Positions 13,165-25,515 of a stretch of DNA of 64,000 bases are shown here, one piece after another. The translations under genes and the position numbers were made by a program. Numbering within the stretch: position 1 is the stretch's first letter; each line of letters opens with the position of its first letter. Origin of the DNA: Diphasiastrum complanatum (lineage: Eukaryota > Streptophyta > Lycopodiopsida > Lycopodiales > Lycopodiaceae); contig CM055097.1 of the NCBI GenBank assembly GCA_029204225.1, forward strand, positions 27,703,192 to 27,767,191, given 5' to 3'. The notes beneath the pieces are model-generated. The model was not told where the DNA came from. It saw only the letters and a program-made list of their open reading frames with translations, and did not search any database.

Positions 13165-14950
13165 TAAGAATCGCACCATCATGGAAGTTGTGAGGACTAT
13201 GTTGAAACACACAAGAAAAACTCATTTTGAGATGTGGCATGTAGAGTAGCTGTCAACTATTGAAGTATTAAACCACACTCTCGAGGAAGCATATTCTAAA
13301 GATCAATCCAAAAGTTCGGGTTACACGTCTCTGATTATCAAGCCTATATTCATATACCAAGGTGACGAGATGTCAATTGTATGTGAAATCTATGAAATGC
13401 ATTCTTAAAGATTATGACGAGTGGATGAAGGCTTACATGTGCTATGATGTAGTTGCACACAAGATAATCATCAATTATAATGTTATTTTTATGAGGGCAC
13501 AATTATCGTGAGCACTATTGATATATCTCCATGGCAAGAGGAAATATGGAGATCATCCCCACCTTTAGAACATGAATCATGTGAGAAAGTTGATACCTTG
13601 GGAAACTTGGTCTTCTACACTAGATTTTAAGAAAGTACATAAGTGGTTTCATAAACTTTTTGGAGATGTGAAGGAAAGAGTAGCCAGGGAGAGTTGAGGA
13701 GGTCAAGAAGGGAAAAGAAAGGTCCAGGTAAATTTTCGGTCAATCTTGCACTTATGTCAAGCATTATTTAAATATAAGGCCATCAATTTCTAAGAGAAAA
13801 AAAGTTTTAAAGGATGTGGCAAGAAGCAATGCAAGAGGACATGCATGAGCTCCATCAACAAACATGATAAATAAAACTAGTGGATTTTTCACAAGAAAAG
13901 AATACCATCAATATGGATGAGACAATTGCCAAGTCAAGGATATGCCCAAAATAACGCCATTGACTATGAAGACATGTTTCCATCATTTGTGAAGTGGACC
14001 ATTTTGAGATTGGTTGTTGCTCTTATGTCTTACTTTGGTTGGAAATCGCATCAAATGGATATAAATTAGCATTTGGGTTTCTCATGAAGGAACGTGAATC
14101 AAATATTTGCAAGCTCCAAGAGGCATTGTACGAGCTCAAGCATGCTCCTCATGGATGGCGTAGCTCCTCTTCCAATTCAAATTTGTATGTCTTGAATGAA
14201 GGTGAGAGGGTCTCTTTGATGGTGTTATATGCTAATGAATACTATAAACAATTATGATAAGCCATAAAGGAGAATCTTTGTAAGAACTTTGAGATGATGG
14301 ATTTAAAACTCATGCATTATTGTCTTGGAGGTGAAGTTTTGCAAGGCAAACATCAACGACACTCACACAAAGTACGTCAACACAAATTTGAGACAATTTT
14401 TCATGCTAGATTGTAAGCCTATATCAACCCCCATAGAAGTGAATACGAAATTGTCCTTCATGTTGGAAGTCCACCAATTAATGCTACATTATATAGCCAA
14501 TTGTTGGAATTTTGATACACATAACCACCACAAGACACGACATCAGCTATGCAGTTGGATTGGTGAGCCACTTCATGATATCACTATCAAAAAAGGATCA
14601 TTGGAAGGTTGCCAAGAGGATTTTAGTCTAGTTATAAAAGACAAGATAGCATGCCCACATTGGTGGGTTCATTTGACATAGATATGGGAAAACATTCACA
14701 ACAATAAGAGCTACTACTACTTTTAGTCTTGGAAACAATTGTCTTCATGGTCTATTAGAAAACAACAAAGTATAGTTCTTTCTACTATTAAAGTTGAATA
14801 TATTGCATTAAGCTCAACAACATAGGCGACAACATGGTTACAACATATTCTTAAAGGGATTGATATGCCTAAGGAGAAGAACACTACCATGTGCTATGAT
14901 AGTCAAACTGGCCTTCAACTACAGTACAAACAATTTAGTTTGACATTTTT
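13165..14950 (+). mobile_element. Decayed Ty1/copia: integrase tail, RT, RNase H
   Basis: Plus-strand frames give, in order, an integrase segment near 13170-13310 (NRTIMEVVRTMLKHTRKTHF, then L-N-H-T-L-E-E-A). At about 13960-14160 come RT pieces (YEDMFPSFVKWTILRLV, HQMDI, then ICKLQEALYELKHAPHGW). At about 14700-14930 comes RNase H (SWSIRKQQSIVLSTIKVEYIA in part, ALSSTT, then C-Y-D-S-Q-T-G). The order is that of a copia pol. The YVDD catalytic box is not readable, and stops and frameshifts are dense. No LTR was assigned. Confidence 0.75.
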
Positions 14951-17640
14951 AAGCCAATTTTAGTGAGTACTCAATATCTCACTTTTCATAGTTTTATCTC
15001 AAGGTAGTTCACCCACTAAATTTGTAGGACGTTTCCCACATACACATTCTTTTGAATCATTCTTGTAGTAACATTGAATGTTTTCTACTAGGTCACACTA
15101 TAAGTGAGAGAAAGAATTTATGTCTTCACCATATATTCCATAGTAGCTTGAAATTACAAGACTCTATGGTTACATCATATGTTTATATAACATGCAACAA
15201 AGAAACACTCATTCAATAAAACAATTTTGTTTTCTAGAAAGAAAAGAAAAAGCAAAACTATCTTGAAATGTTTTTAGTCTTTGTAAGTTTTCAATACATT
15301 TATAAACCAGACAATGTACACATTGCACAACTTAAAAGCCTCTTATAATAGCACAACTTAAAGGGCCTCTGATAATAGCCCAAGTTACAACAAAACAAAC
15401 ATACCATACAAAATGTAGATCAACTAAGTTCCTAGAGTTTACCCATGGTAAGGAGCTTTTATGTGTCCTCTAACGTCATATTTAGGCACATCATAGAACA
15501 ATAATTGGTAAAGAAAGTTTGAGTGAGCCTTTTTAAGCTATAAAGGTTCCTATGTCCTACTACCAAATGAAATCTAAGATAACCACACATATATATATGA
15601 GAATTTTGGAATAAAAACAATTTACATGAGTGGATATATGGTCAACACTTTGTTCTATCAACCTCAATTACTAAAGCAAAGCTTAGGTGATCTAGCAATT
15701 GTACGTATGACATCATGTGAGGATTATAACTAGAAAATGTCTAGGGGCTTAAAGTGATTTATATTAGACAAATGAAATACCCATAGGTTAAAAGATTGCT
15801 TCATTGGGAAATACTTTTGGGTATTAAGTAATACGAAATGTGTAATTCACTCATCAACATAGCATCACACTCAACAACCAACTGAAGGGCACCATTGGTT
15901 GCAATTTTGATATAGAAATGAAATACGCATACCTCAAAATAAACATTAAGTAATCTACAATACCTTATTTTGTATGCAAATGTAACTTGGCCTCAAAATT
16001 GGACAAGGGTAAACTTCTAGTTTCCTTCTCTGCATAGCAATGAGATGTGGGAAACAAAGATTGTGAATTTCAATGTTCTTTGTCAAATGGAGATAATTAA
16101 CCTACACTAGGATATGGTTAAAGAGTTATGCTACAAATGTATTGTTTCACACCATACATTTGATAGAATTGACATGGTCCCAAATGATCCTATAAATAAA
16201 GTTAAGAACGATTATGTGGTGGGCTTGAAGTCAATATAGTTTTTCCTTAGGTAGCATCATATCAATTATATCGTTATCAAGTACTGCAAAACTTAAAACC
16301 ATGATAGTACTCCCTTTGTTGTATGCTTGAGTGAACCTAAATACATGTAGTGATATATTTCCTGGACTCTTGTAGTGATTAGGCATTATGAATTTTTTTG
16401 TAAATGTGAAACTATGGTACAATAATGCCTTAATAATATTGGTATCATACTAGAAGAGGTCTAGGCATTATTTGAGTGAAGGATTAAAATGTGTCACCAA
16501 CAATCATGATTGAAGACAAGATGGGTTTTTTCTCTACATACTCAACACTCCTTCCTACACCTTAGGCTATAGGGTCTAAACCTCCACATCCTAGGTAGTA
16601 GATGAATTTTTATTAAATTGGATGGATAGGTAAACTGGTTTGAATCCTTGAAGATCACATTAAGTACTTCATAGAATACTAACCTAGTGAGAAACTTTGC
16701 ATGCTTTTGAAATGTAAAGGTTTCCTTTTTTTCTATCCTAGAATAATGTTTAGGCTATTAATGTCTATCAAAAGTGATGTTGAAGTATCAATATAAGAGA
16801 AGGTGAGCTCAAACTTTCATGGGACATATAGACATGGAGACCTCTATAAGGTCAACACATTTGATTTATTAGCATCAATCATGCGAATGAATCTAGGTAG
16901 TTTAATAAGTGTTGTCTATTGTGAAAAACTCAAACATGATGACATTTGAGCATCCTCCCTAGAGGATGTCTATTTGTAAACTAGATGTTAGATAGCTTGC
17001 ATAATATTATAAAATGATTAACTTCAGACATTTAGTTAACTAGGAAATACTATTCAATATTGTGTGGGAATACATTTCAAAGCATTATAAGTCGACCAAA
17101 GGGTACAATTAGTTACACTCCTAATAGTTACAAACATTAAAATGGAGTAAACCACTTAAAACGACAAGATTTTAAAGTCAATTGTTTGTCAATCTATATG
17201 TACCTCCCAATCAAAATTAGAGAGAGAACTAGATAGTTCACCTCCCATGGTAATGAGTTGAGAGCAACCAAAGGTTGAAATTTTTATTGTCTATCATAGA
17301 AGTGAACCTCTATGACAACATGACAACTAATAATGAGACTTATCATGGATGGAATGGTAGCACAATTTTTTTTGTATGAAGTATAAAATCTTGCATCCAC
17401 GTCATCTTTTTTTAGACATTGTTTCACTTGGTTTGCTATACTAGAATAGCCAGCTCTTCCTCTTTAATTATTCAAAGTTGGTTATGTTCACTCCTAAAGA
17501 AAGGTGTGTGTTTTTTTTCCCAATGTTGTAACCAACTTAGGGTGGGTTGTATCAGCCATTCTCCAAATGTCTTCTATAAGTTAATTTATCTTTTGGTTGC
17601 TACTTCAATATAGCTTTATAAGTATGAGCTCTGATTCAAG
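14951..17640. other. AT-rich stretch, no gene recognised
   Basis: About 2.7 kb of AT-rich sequence with only short frames on either strand (for example 16231-16422 minus and 17419-17613 plus). None carries a recognisable motif. It probably consists of very old or non-coding transposon DNA, but I found no terminal repeats or primer sites. Confidence 0.45.
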
Positions 17641-18780
17641 TGATGTAGAAAGCAATATTCTTGAAGGCGGGATGCAAATGGGGGAAGAGAGAAGAAAAAA
17701 AAATAGTTGCGGAACAACTCTCCGGTTATTATGGGCTGCTACAAGCAAATCAGTCTAAAAGAATGTAAATGCAGAAATATAATCACAGCTCAGGCGTTCT
17801 CACCAACAAGATCTTAAAATAATTCATACTCGAATGAATATGAGTAGAGTCTACCGAAGAGATTAGATAAGGTGTGGTATTATTGCTAATTAGTTTCACT
17901 AACAAGTTCAGTTCAGAATGTTAGAGTGATGGTGCAGTATGATAATGTTGTTCCTCAGACGTCAAAGACAACCATCATCTGATCAGATTCTAACGAGTCG
18001 TAGACGTCTGTGATCTGATCAGAGTGAGTGAACCAGCGTGAATAAGCAGTAGGAAAGTGTAATCAAATTACAACATGTATACATCTACATTAGACACAGA
18101 TGAAAGAACGTATTGCTTCTATATTACACTGAAATCTTGAACAACACTAAAATGTTACAACTAGAATGGAGGTGTTACTTGGATGCTAGATATCTATCGC
18201 TCTGTTGGCGGAGCATCATGGAGAATGCATGATGAAGATGTATTTATACACCGCATCCTTGTAATTAATCACAATAAATGTTTAGCTTTCAACTATGTAA
18301 TTTGTTGTACTCAAGAAGTATATGAACTACAACGACAGATGTACAATGTGTACTTAGATAAACAACTGGAAGTCATTGACATGGATGAGTTTGTCGCATA
18401 CTTCGCATTTTTCAAATATTTTTGGAAGTAGCTGGAGACGGTGCTCATCGAAGTAGACACGCTTCGTATTCTGGGAAAATGCAAAAAACTCGACAAACAG
18501 TTCATTTGTTGAAGTAGACTGAACTGGCGCATTTTGGAAAAATGTGAAAAAGCCAACAAATAGTGCATTTTTTTGACCTATTTGAAAAGAAGTCATTGTC
18601 GAAAAATTGTCGCATTTTTTGGGAGTCCAAAAAAATGCGAACTATGCGACAATCAGTTCATTTTTGCAGACTATTGCAAACACAGTGAATTTATGCAGAC
18701 TTATAGAAAATGCTCATTTGTTGAAGTCGTTGAATATGGTCAGGTCTTCAATGCTCTTCAAATAACTTGAACTTGACATT
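17641..18780. repeat. LTR-like stretch with GCATTTTTT repeats
   Basis: Between about 18395 and 18690 the motif CGCATTTTT or GCATTTTGG recurs, spaced by GAAGTAGAC and CAGTTCATTTG blocks. This forms an irregular array of roughly 60-bp units. A similar TGTCGCATTTTTTGC block occurs in the copia LTR near 57825. The part at 17641-18180 has no recognised content. An LTR or untranslated leader of a copia relative is the best guess. Confidence 0.4.
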
Positions 18781-19379
18781 AAAATGTGAAAACAATAGGT
18801 TAAGTTTTAGTCTTTATCCATAAATGAAGATCAGCGAGAAGCCCGGTGTAGTCGTCTTTGGAATAGTTTGGTTGTCTGAATTATGTGATTCTTGCAGGTA
18901 TCAGATGAGCAGACATAGAACCAAAGTAGGTTGCATCTGACCCTAGATCAGTGATCAATAAATGTGCAAGAAAAGTCTTGAAATAGAAAATAACATCACC
19001 AAGGAGAAGACTATGAACTTAATTTCCAACAAATATTGCTCTATTTTTTGAGTTCTTATTCTAGGAAAATCTCAAGTACAGTTGTTGAATAGAAAATAGA
19101 TGTTGAGATTTAAACTCTATTTGAGATTTGAACTCATTGATAGAATGATAACAACATAAAACATGGAATTTTATAATGAATGAATGTAATGTGTTATTGG
19201 TTGATTTGACACACTAGCATTGATCATAAAAATTGATCGTATGTGAGTAGCAAATCCATTGGAATAATAATAATAACATAAAACATGGACATTTCTAAAT
19301 AATGAATGGAATGTGTAATTGGTTGATTTGAAAAACTAGCATTAATCATAAAAATAGCAGATCCATTGGAATGATTTTG
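18781..19379. other. Stretch with two related AT-rich blocks
   Basis: Blocks at about 19139-19265 and 19265-19375 share aacataaaacatgga, aatgaatg and ttggttgatttga, so they are a diverged tandem duplication. No protein-coding feature is seen. Confidence 0.5.
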
Positions 19380-19384
19380 TCTAT

Positions 19385-19560
19385 TCTTTATCTAAACCTA
19401 ATGCCTAAAACCCGATGCCTAGAACCTAATGTGTAATGCCTAAAACCTAATGCCTACAACGTAATGCCTAAATCCTAAAGCCTGCTACCTAAAATCTAAT
19501 GCGTGAAGCTTAATGCGTAAAGCCTAATGGTAATGCCTAATGCCTAAAGACTACGTGTAT
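19385..19560. repeat. Degenerate CCTAATG / CCTAAAA array
   Basis: The short words CCTAATGC, GCCTAAA and ACCTAATG are repeated more than ten times over about 175 bases with frequent substitutions. The words resemble decayed plant telomere repeat (CCCTAAA), but perfect CCCTAAA copies are lacking inside the array. An intact AAACCCTAA occurs just beyond it, at about 19593-19601. It may be a minisatellite or an old interstitial telomere-like tract. Confidence 0.65.
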
Positions 19561-19599
19561 GAAAGGGCCTAAAATTGCACCCCATAATTTCTAAACCCT

Positions 19600-20290
19600 A
19601 ATCTACTTATACGCAGCTTCACCCCCGAACCATTAATATGTCTTTCACTCTCTTAATACAAGTATATAGTCTACTTAAGTTAGTTTTCATGTATTTGATT
19701 GTTTCCCAATGTTTGATATAAAACCTGATGGTTTTTGTTCCAATTTTTGCAGGTGTTTTGCATTTGAGAGAGTGATTCCATGACATGGACACTCTTGAGT
19801 GTGTGCAAAACAACCTCTCATACATCACTCTGGAGGGTGAGGTGAGAGCCAGTCTGCAAGGAGGAGGAGGTTGAATAGGAAGCGACAAGTAGTGCGTAGG
19901 GCATTGTTGCTTGCACCTATAGTTCGTGTCGTTGAGGAGGCGACATGTTTGACCGCAAGTTTGGTCTCAAACTTGCAAAGTGTCGAGCACATATTGACTG
20001 TTAGTGTTGGTGGTGTGGGTAGTTCAGGGGGGGTTGTCACACCAGAGCATGTGCCTGGAAATGCCATGTATAGAATACCATGGTTGGAGTCCATGTCGAA
20101 GAGGAATAATAGATTAAAGCGAAGGAGAAGTGCATAGAGGAGGCTTCTCCCTCGCGAGATGGAGTAGTGTAAGAATCGCCAAATGAAGATCGGACTAGAT
20201 CTTGTTGCATGCAACCAAAAAGGACATCTATGGAGCAAACCCACCCAACCAACAGGAAATGGCTATTCAATACCCTAAACACTTCACCCC
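19600..20290. other. Overlapping frames of unknown meaning
   Basis: Frames of 80 to 139 codons overlap on both strands here (19825-20244 minus, 19871-20137 plus). Neither translation matches a family I know. The plus-strand frame is rich in Arg, Val and Gly. A purine- and G-rich plus strand explains part of the stop scarcity. I do not call a gene. Confidence 0.4.
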
Positions 20291-20523
20291 CATGCCATGG
20301 TAAATGAATGCAAGAGAGGAGGGGATCCTGGCTTCAAGGATCAGAAAATCCAAATAGGTAGATGGGCGAGTTTCCACTAGTATATATTCTCTCCCATGAG
20401 GAGAGAATATTCCTCTCAGGATCCCCATGCAACCTGAATAAACAATTGAAGTCCTATTTTTGCATTATAGCAGTTAAATACCATGCAAGTGCTCCTATGT
20501 CCAAATATAGGGTTGGGCCCTCA

Positions 20524-20671
<148 letters not shown>

Positions 20672-20679
20672 ATATCTAA

Positions 20680-21216
20680 GTGTAGAATTTTTTTTTTATG
20701 GGATTTCCAATATCTTGCACTGAGGTATAACTTGCAAGAAGCTACATCATCTCATTTCCAAATGCTTATTGAGATCAAAAGATCCAAAAGTTCCTCTTCC
20801 ACCTAGGAACTTTCCTCCAAAAGGTTTGCCATCTTTGAGGTCGTCCAAGAGTCCTAAGGCAAGATAATTGCAAGGAGTAAGGAGATTCACGGTACTACTC
20901 TTTGATTGTAAACAATATAGAATTATTGGTAAACAACCCTATAGACTTTGAAGAGCCTGGTGCTAATTCTATAGATTAATAACCCTCAAGAACTTTATAA
21001 AATAGGCTAGAAAAAAAAAGGACTAAAGTGCAAAATTCACATAATCCTTATTTCAAATGTACAAATTAACAAATTTTAAAAGCATCTGCAAAAATATAAC
21101 AAATTGCAAGGTTAGAAAGTAGCATATTAGCACATCTACTAAACAAAAACAAAACCTGGAATTAACAAATAGAAGAAATTATTGTGAATAACACGTATTG
21201 ATCACAAAAACCTTTT
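20680..21216. other. Intergenic stretch, no gene recognised
   Basis: AT-rich DNA between the compound microsatellite and the minus-strand frames that begin at 21217. I see no motif or repeat of note. Confidence 0.4.
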
Positions 21217-21640
21217 TCAATATACCAGATGTAGGACATGATTTGTCATTTGTGTAGATGCACTATTTAGTGCAAACTTTGATTCCAAACCCTTAAATGT
21301 ATGATTTTTTTGTGAACAGCTACAAAACAGATATAAATCATGCTCCAGCTTGTATGAATTCTTCACCTTGATCAGGTCTCCTTGCTTGCTCAGATTCCTC
21401 ACTTGCTCAGATTCCTCAGCTGTCCATTCACTTTTTTTTTTGAAATTGGCAGGCACCAAAGTCTTCTAGTTGCTTTCAAGATGTTTTGCAATAGCATACT
21501 GGCTTGATCTAGTTCTTTCCTTCAACGAAAGATTTAAATCATCAGCAATCCATCGCTAAATCTCATCAGAGCTACTCCATTTACGACTATTTCCATCATC
21601 AATATCCAAAAAATGACCACTGGTAAAAAAATTGTCATCT
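21217..21640 (-). pseudogene. Exon-like minus-strand frame, function unknown
   Basis: The minus strand has a largely open frame that begins near 21640, contains one internal TAG near 21560, and ends at 21217. It includes hydrophilic stretches such as SLKERTRSSQYAIAKHL and KKKSEWTAEESEQVRNL. I do not recognise the family. It lies downstream, on the same strand, of the PUB-domain relic at 22109-22747. It could be a later exon of that decayed gene or an independent remnant. Confidence 0.35.
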
Positions 21641-21731
21641 AAATAATTAAAAATAGTACCTACAGAACCTACAGTACCTAAATAATTAGTGACAGTACCT
21701 ACAGATTAGAGACAACTACCTACAAACTGCT

Positions 21732-21893
21732 TCAAACACATCTAGAATTATAGATATGAACCATAGATGCCTTAACACGTACGCCTTCTGGAACCACAAA
21801 TTTGGGGTGAAGGGAAGGGTATCTCTCCACTTGGGCTGCGATGTGGGGCAAATTGGGAAACTCATCATTTTTCTCCAATTGCTCAGAAGCCAT
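21732..21893 (-). CDS. Short minus-strand frame, unknown
   Basis: An ATG at 21893 opens a 53-codon frame beginning MASEQLEKNDEF and containing HPKFVVPEGVRVKAS. Its composition looks protein-like and it sits between the PUB-domain relic and the frame at 21217-21640. It may be a first exon or a single small relic. No splice donor is obvious before its stop. I do not know the family. Confidence 0.3.
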   Translation of the reverse strand: MASEQLEKNDEFPNLPHIAAQVERYPSLHPKFVVPEGVRVKASMVHIYNSRCV

Positions 21894-22108
21894 CTCTCAT
21901 GATACCAGCTGCAGGAGGACTACTGCTTCAACAAATGCAGATCCAGCCAGCAAAACTAAAATATGAGAGCATGCAGCTGCATATATAGAATATGTATTGT
22001 ACACCCTTGCCAATCTGAATGATTCTCTATAATCGCAAGAGGGAAGGACAATGACCCGAAAGCCAATCTTGTGCTATTATGGCAGATCGGTCAATATCAG
22101 ATGTTCAC

Positions 22109-22747
22109 CTGCAACAAAGTTACAACATCCAACGTCGATGGTCCCACCATAGGAGGTAATGAAACTGGTTCAGAAAGGTCAGCAAGTTGCGACTCTATTA
22201 GAGCAAGCATGCCCTTTAGTCCTGTAACTGTCTCCGTAACAGGCTCATCTATCATAGCCTAGAGTTCCTCTCCTTTCCCCACAAAATTAAAGCCCAGACC
22301 TTCCAATAGCTCATTCACACTTATTGTTGTTCCAATAGTCTCCTTGATCTTGGGATATTCCAAGCGCTACTTTCTGAATTTCTCAAGCTGTGGTTCCTCG
22401 AAAATATTCCGCAAAAGTCTTAATAACACGTCAAAAGAAGCACTCGAAGGCTCTGCGGACAAAATGGTGCCCAAGGCTGTTGCTAGTTCTACTTTTGCTT
22501 CTACGATGCTAACCAACCGATCCATCTCATCCTCCTGAGGAAGCGCTGCAGATACAGGGGCCGTGTTTTTCAAAGACTTGCCTGTGTTTTCCAACAGTTG
22601 CCTGCAGACAATCGTGATCCAAAAACTTCTGATGTAGAGAGAGACATGTCTGTGTTTTGTGTTTTCCAGCCGCCTGTAGACTCCAATCGAGATCCAAAAA
22701 CAACCTCTGATGTAGCTTCGCAGTTTGAAAAGGTTGATATTGTATAC
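22109..22747 (-). pseudogene. PUB/PUG-domain protein pseudogene (exon)
   Basis: The minus strand encodes a PUB-type domain. The core is VLLRLLRNIFEEPQLEKFRK, a stop, RLEYPKIKETIGTT, then VNELLEGLGF, which follows the fold's pattern of a helix pair ending in K-F/Y-R-K-L-R-x-x-N-P-x-I and L-L-x-x-x-G-F. PUB domains bind p97/CDC48-type AAA ATPases in ubiquitin-linked protein quality control. The exon is bounded by CTTCAG before 22747 and CAG-GTGAAC at 22109. In-frame TAG codons fall after FRK and after KGEEL. The upstream part (about 22580-22720) is a tandem duplication of roughly 65 bases. With two stops it is most likely a pseudogene. Confidence 0.6.
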
Positions 22748-23010
22748 CTGAAGTGGAAAAAGAAAGTCACTGTTCCTCATTATTTCACCATCGCTAGAAT
22801 ATCTGCCATTTTGAAACATAAGTAATCTATCTTGCGAATAAAAACATTAATAAGAACCTGTAGTCACCTGCCTAATCGAACCAATAGAGTTTTAATATAG
22901 CGGCGATTTTCCTTAGTTTTGAATCTTTCCAACTATCCAGATAGTTGCAAATTAGTCACCTACCTGATGGATTCCAAGACGCGATCCAGCCTTCAATCTA
23001 CACCCAGTCC

Positions 23011-23032
23011 AGAGAGAGAGAGAGAGCGAGCG

Positions 23033-23086
<54 letters not shown>
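23011..23086. repeat. (GA)n microsatellite with GAGC interruptions
   Basis: A GA run of about 75 bases with three GCGA-type interruptions near 23026-23036 and an AAAG near 23078. The words cttcaatctacacccagtcc occur immediately before and immediately after the array, so the flank has been duplicated around it. Confidence 0.92.
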
Positions 23087-23176
23087 CAGCCTTCAATCTA
23101 CACCCAGTCCCACTGCACCCAGTCCACAAAGAAAGAGAGAGAGAGGCGTGGGTTTATTAAGAAACTCGAATCGACC

Positions 23177-23328
23177 TGTTACTTATTAATTAAAAGGTGG
23201 TCGTTTAAGATGAACGCTGGCCAATAAGGGCTTGGGGTTAGTGCTGCAAATTGTTACTTATTGATTAAAAGGTGGTCGTTTAAGATGAACTCTGGCCAAT
23301 AAGGGCTTGGGGTTAGTGCTATAAATTG
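23177..23328. repeat. 75-bp tandem duplication
   Basis: Two copies starting at 23177 and 23252 share aaaaggtggtcgtttaagat and ggccaataagggcttggggt with only a few differences. The similarity indicates a fairly recent duplication. No gene is associated. Confidence 0.92.
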
Positions 23329-23454
23329 AAGGGCAACAATACTTTTCAAAAAAATGGGGTTTTTCTTAAAATTGAATAAATGCCCATTTTTCTTTTCATA
23401 TTTGAAGGGAAAAGGCCTACCACGGGCATTTTGCCTTTCAATATGCATCACTGC

Positions 23455-23810
23455 TTAGGTGGCCAATATGCATGCATGCATGGGGAGGAGAACCATGCAT
23501 CCTCCTCTTCATGCATGCATCCTCTTTTTTTAGATTTTCAATTCAAAAAAAGCTCATGCATGGGTGAGGGGAGGAGGATGCATGGGTGCACCCATCCATA
23601 TGCACAAAACTGTACAAAAGTTTAAATATATATATAGATATATATTTGTGTGTCACATTTGTGCCTATGCATGGGGTAGGAGGATGTATGTATGGTTGCA
23701 TGGGTGCATCCTCCTGCCCCATGTACTTTTTCAAAAAACCTGACTAAAATTTTGAAATGAATGCATGGGGTGGAGGATGTATGCATCCTGCCCCATGCAT
23801 GCACATTAGT
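23455..23810. repeat. Cluster of ATGCATGGGG / GGAGGATG motifs
   Basis: ATGCATG, GGGGAGGAG/GGAGGATG and their complements (CATCCTCC, CCCCATGCAT) recur on both strands over about 350 bases. They form several short hairpins, for example around 23480-23520, 23550-23600 and 23665-23725. A TATATATATA-type run sits at about 23625-23645. It looks like a nested palindromic repeat, not a gene. Confidence 0.65.
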
Positions 23811-24900
23811 CCCATCGCTTGCACTGGACAAAAGACTACTGAAGGCTAGAGATCCCCTACAAATTGTAGAAGTTGATCAACGTAACTCCCCAACAGCACA
23901 TGACCCCGGTGCTGATATAGTTAGAGATCCCCTAACAACCGATTCCTCTCTCTTTGGAAACACAGAAATTGATCGGGCATCAATGATATGATCTACTCCT
24001 TCCTATGCTTTGACTCAAAGACTATAGACCTACTAAAGAAGCAGGTATTAGATCAAGGCGTTCTGACGACGTGCACCAGTTTTGAGGTAGAGTGCTTTCA
24101 TCTGGTGCATCCAAACAAAAGCTTTGTGTGTGGCATCCTCTCAGTTAAACTAAGTTCGAGTTTCAAGTAGATGCTAGATCACGCTTCTGCCCACCTCTTT
24201 TCCTAAAGGTTATCATGATAATGCGGCCGTGGGTGTCTGCGCTATTGCATCCGTAGGAGAGCTAACTGGTCGCAAATTATCATATGCAGTTGGGTTGGTT
24301 CAAGAAGCAAAAGCGAAGATCAACGACAAATACTTGAGATCTACAATAGATTCCTTGGAGCAAAAGCGTTCGTTGCAATCTCTGACATCAACACTGCTCA
24401 TCTCATCCTCAAGATCGCTTTTCACAAGGCAGATTATTGCTCTTTTGATCGGGTGCCTGTCGTCAATGCTGGGATTAAGCTCACTGCTAGGCTGCTTTGC
24501 AACAAAGCCATCACTTTTTTCCACTAACATCTTTGCAACAAAGTTGTAGCTACTTGCCAACCTGCTTTGTCATTACTACTTGCGAGCTTGCCATCGCTGT
24601 TGACATCCTATTTCACTGCACCGTCTGGAAAGATTTGGGTAAGGCTCTCAACAGGTACGTGAGCTGCTTCGGCTTCTCAGCTGATACTATGTTCTCTACC
24701 CCAGAGTTGTGTAGTGATAGGAATAGATCCTTCATCTTTCTTACGAAAGAAGTGAGGTATTTTCCATCCCACTATAGATTCGTCAACTGATCTTCCAGCA
24801 TCATGATTTGACTTCTTGATTTCGTCTGAAATCTAGTGAGTAATGCATCCCACATCTCCTTAGGAATTTGTCAAGTGTGGATGCATCATTGTTTCTTCAA
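23811..24900. other. Stretch with unassigned frames
   Basis: The plus-strand frame at 24229-24549 and an overlapping alternative frame from about 24350 (FVAISDINTAHLILKIAFHK) look compositionally like a frameshifted protein. I cannot place them in a family. They end before the copia remnant at 24905. A frameshifted cellular or retroelement relic is possible. Confidence 0.35.
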
Positions 24901-24904
24901 CTAG

Positions 24905-25515
24905 TTGCATGGTTGATTTACTCACTATTGCATGTCTGGACATTAGCTATGTTGTCAATCTAGTGAGTCAGTTTGTCGCAATACCTAGAGCGATGCATTA
25001 AAAAGCTACAAAAGAATCTTTTTCTATGTTAAAGGCATAGCTAGTTATGGCTTGATATATGAGAACTCGGTTTGCCAAAGTTGCAAGGTTTCATAGATGC
25101 TCATGATTGGGCGGGTAGTATTGATGGCATGAGATCCATCACATGTTATCTTTTTCATTTTGGTAGTGGTGCTTTCTCTTGGTCTAGTAAAAAGTAGAAA
25201 ATAATTGCTCCATCCACTATGGAAGCGGAGTATGAAGCCTTATGACATCAACATCTTATAAACTGAGCCTATCATCATTAAGAGCGATAGCCAGAGTGCT
25301 ATAAAGCAAGCTAAGAATCCATTATTTCATGCACACACTTAGCATAGTGAGATTACATATCAATTCATTAGAGAAAAAACATGGTAGAGCGATGAGGACC
25401 ACGTCAACAACACTCGAGTCGGTGAGTTAAGACAATTGTACTATAATGGGGGCCATGTAGCGGTACCTTCTCAACAAGTAGTGCTTCTATGGTCAAATAA
25501 AGATCTTCATGGGTA
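24905..25515 (+). mobile_element. Ty1/copia RT end and RNase H remnant
   Basis: Plus-strand frames read MVDLLTIACLDISYVVNLVS and a decayed Q-F-V-A-I-P-R-A-M-H (the P-D-I-x-Y-x-V-x-x-x-S-Q-F segment of copia RT). They then read GAFSWSSKK and KIIAPSTMEAEYEAL near 25165-25235, and IIIKSDSQSAIKQAKNP with FHAHT near 25270-25340. This is the standard copia RNase H order. Frequent stops and shifts show an old, inactive fragment. No LTR was identified beyond it. Confidence 0.82.

Noticed and set aside
19825-20244. 139-codon minus-strand frame as a gene
   Set aside because: It is Ser-, Leu- and Thr-rich and overlaps frames on the other strand. No motif, splice site or relative was recognised.
24229-24790. 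A host gene around GVCAIASVGELTGRKLSYAV
   Set aside because: The frame looks protein-like but breaks into another frame near 24350 and matches no family I know, so I list it only as unassigned.
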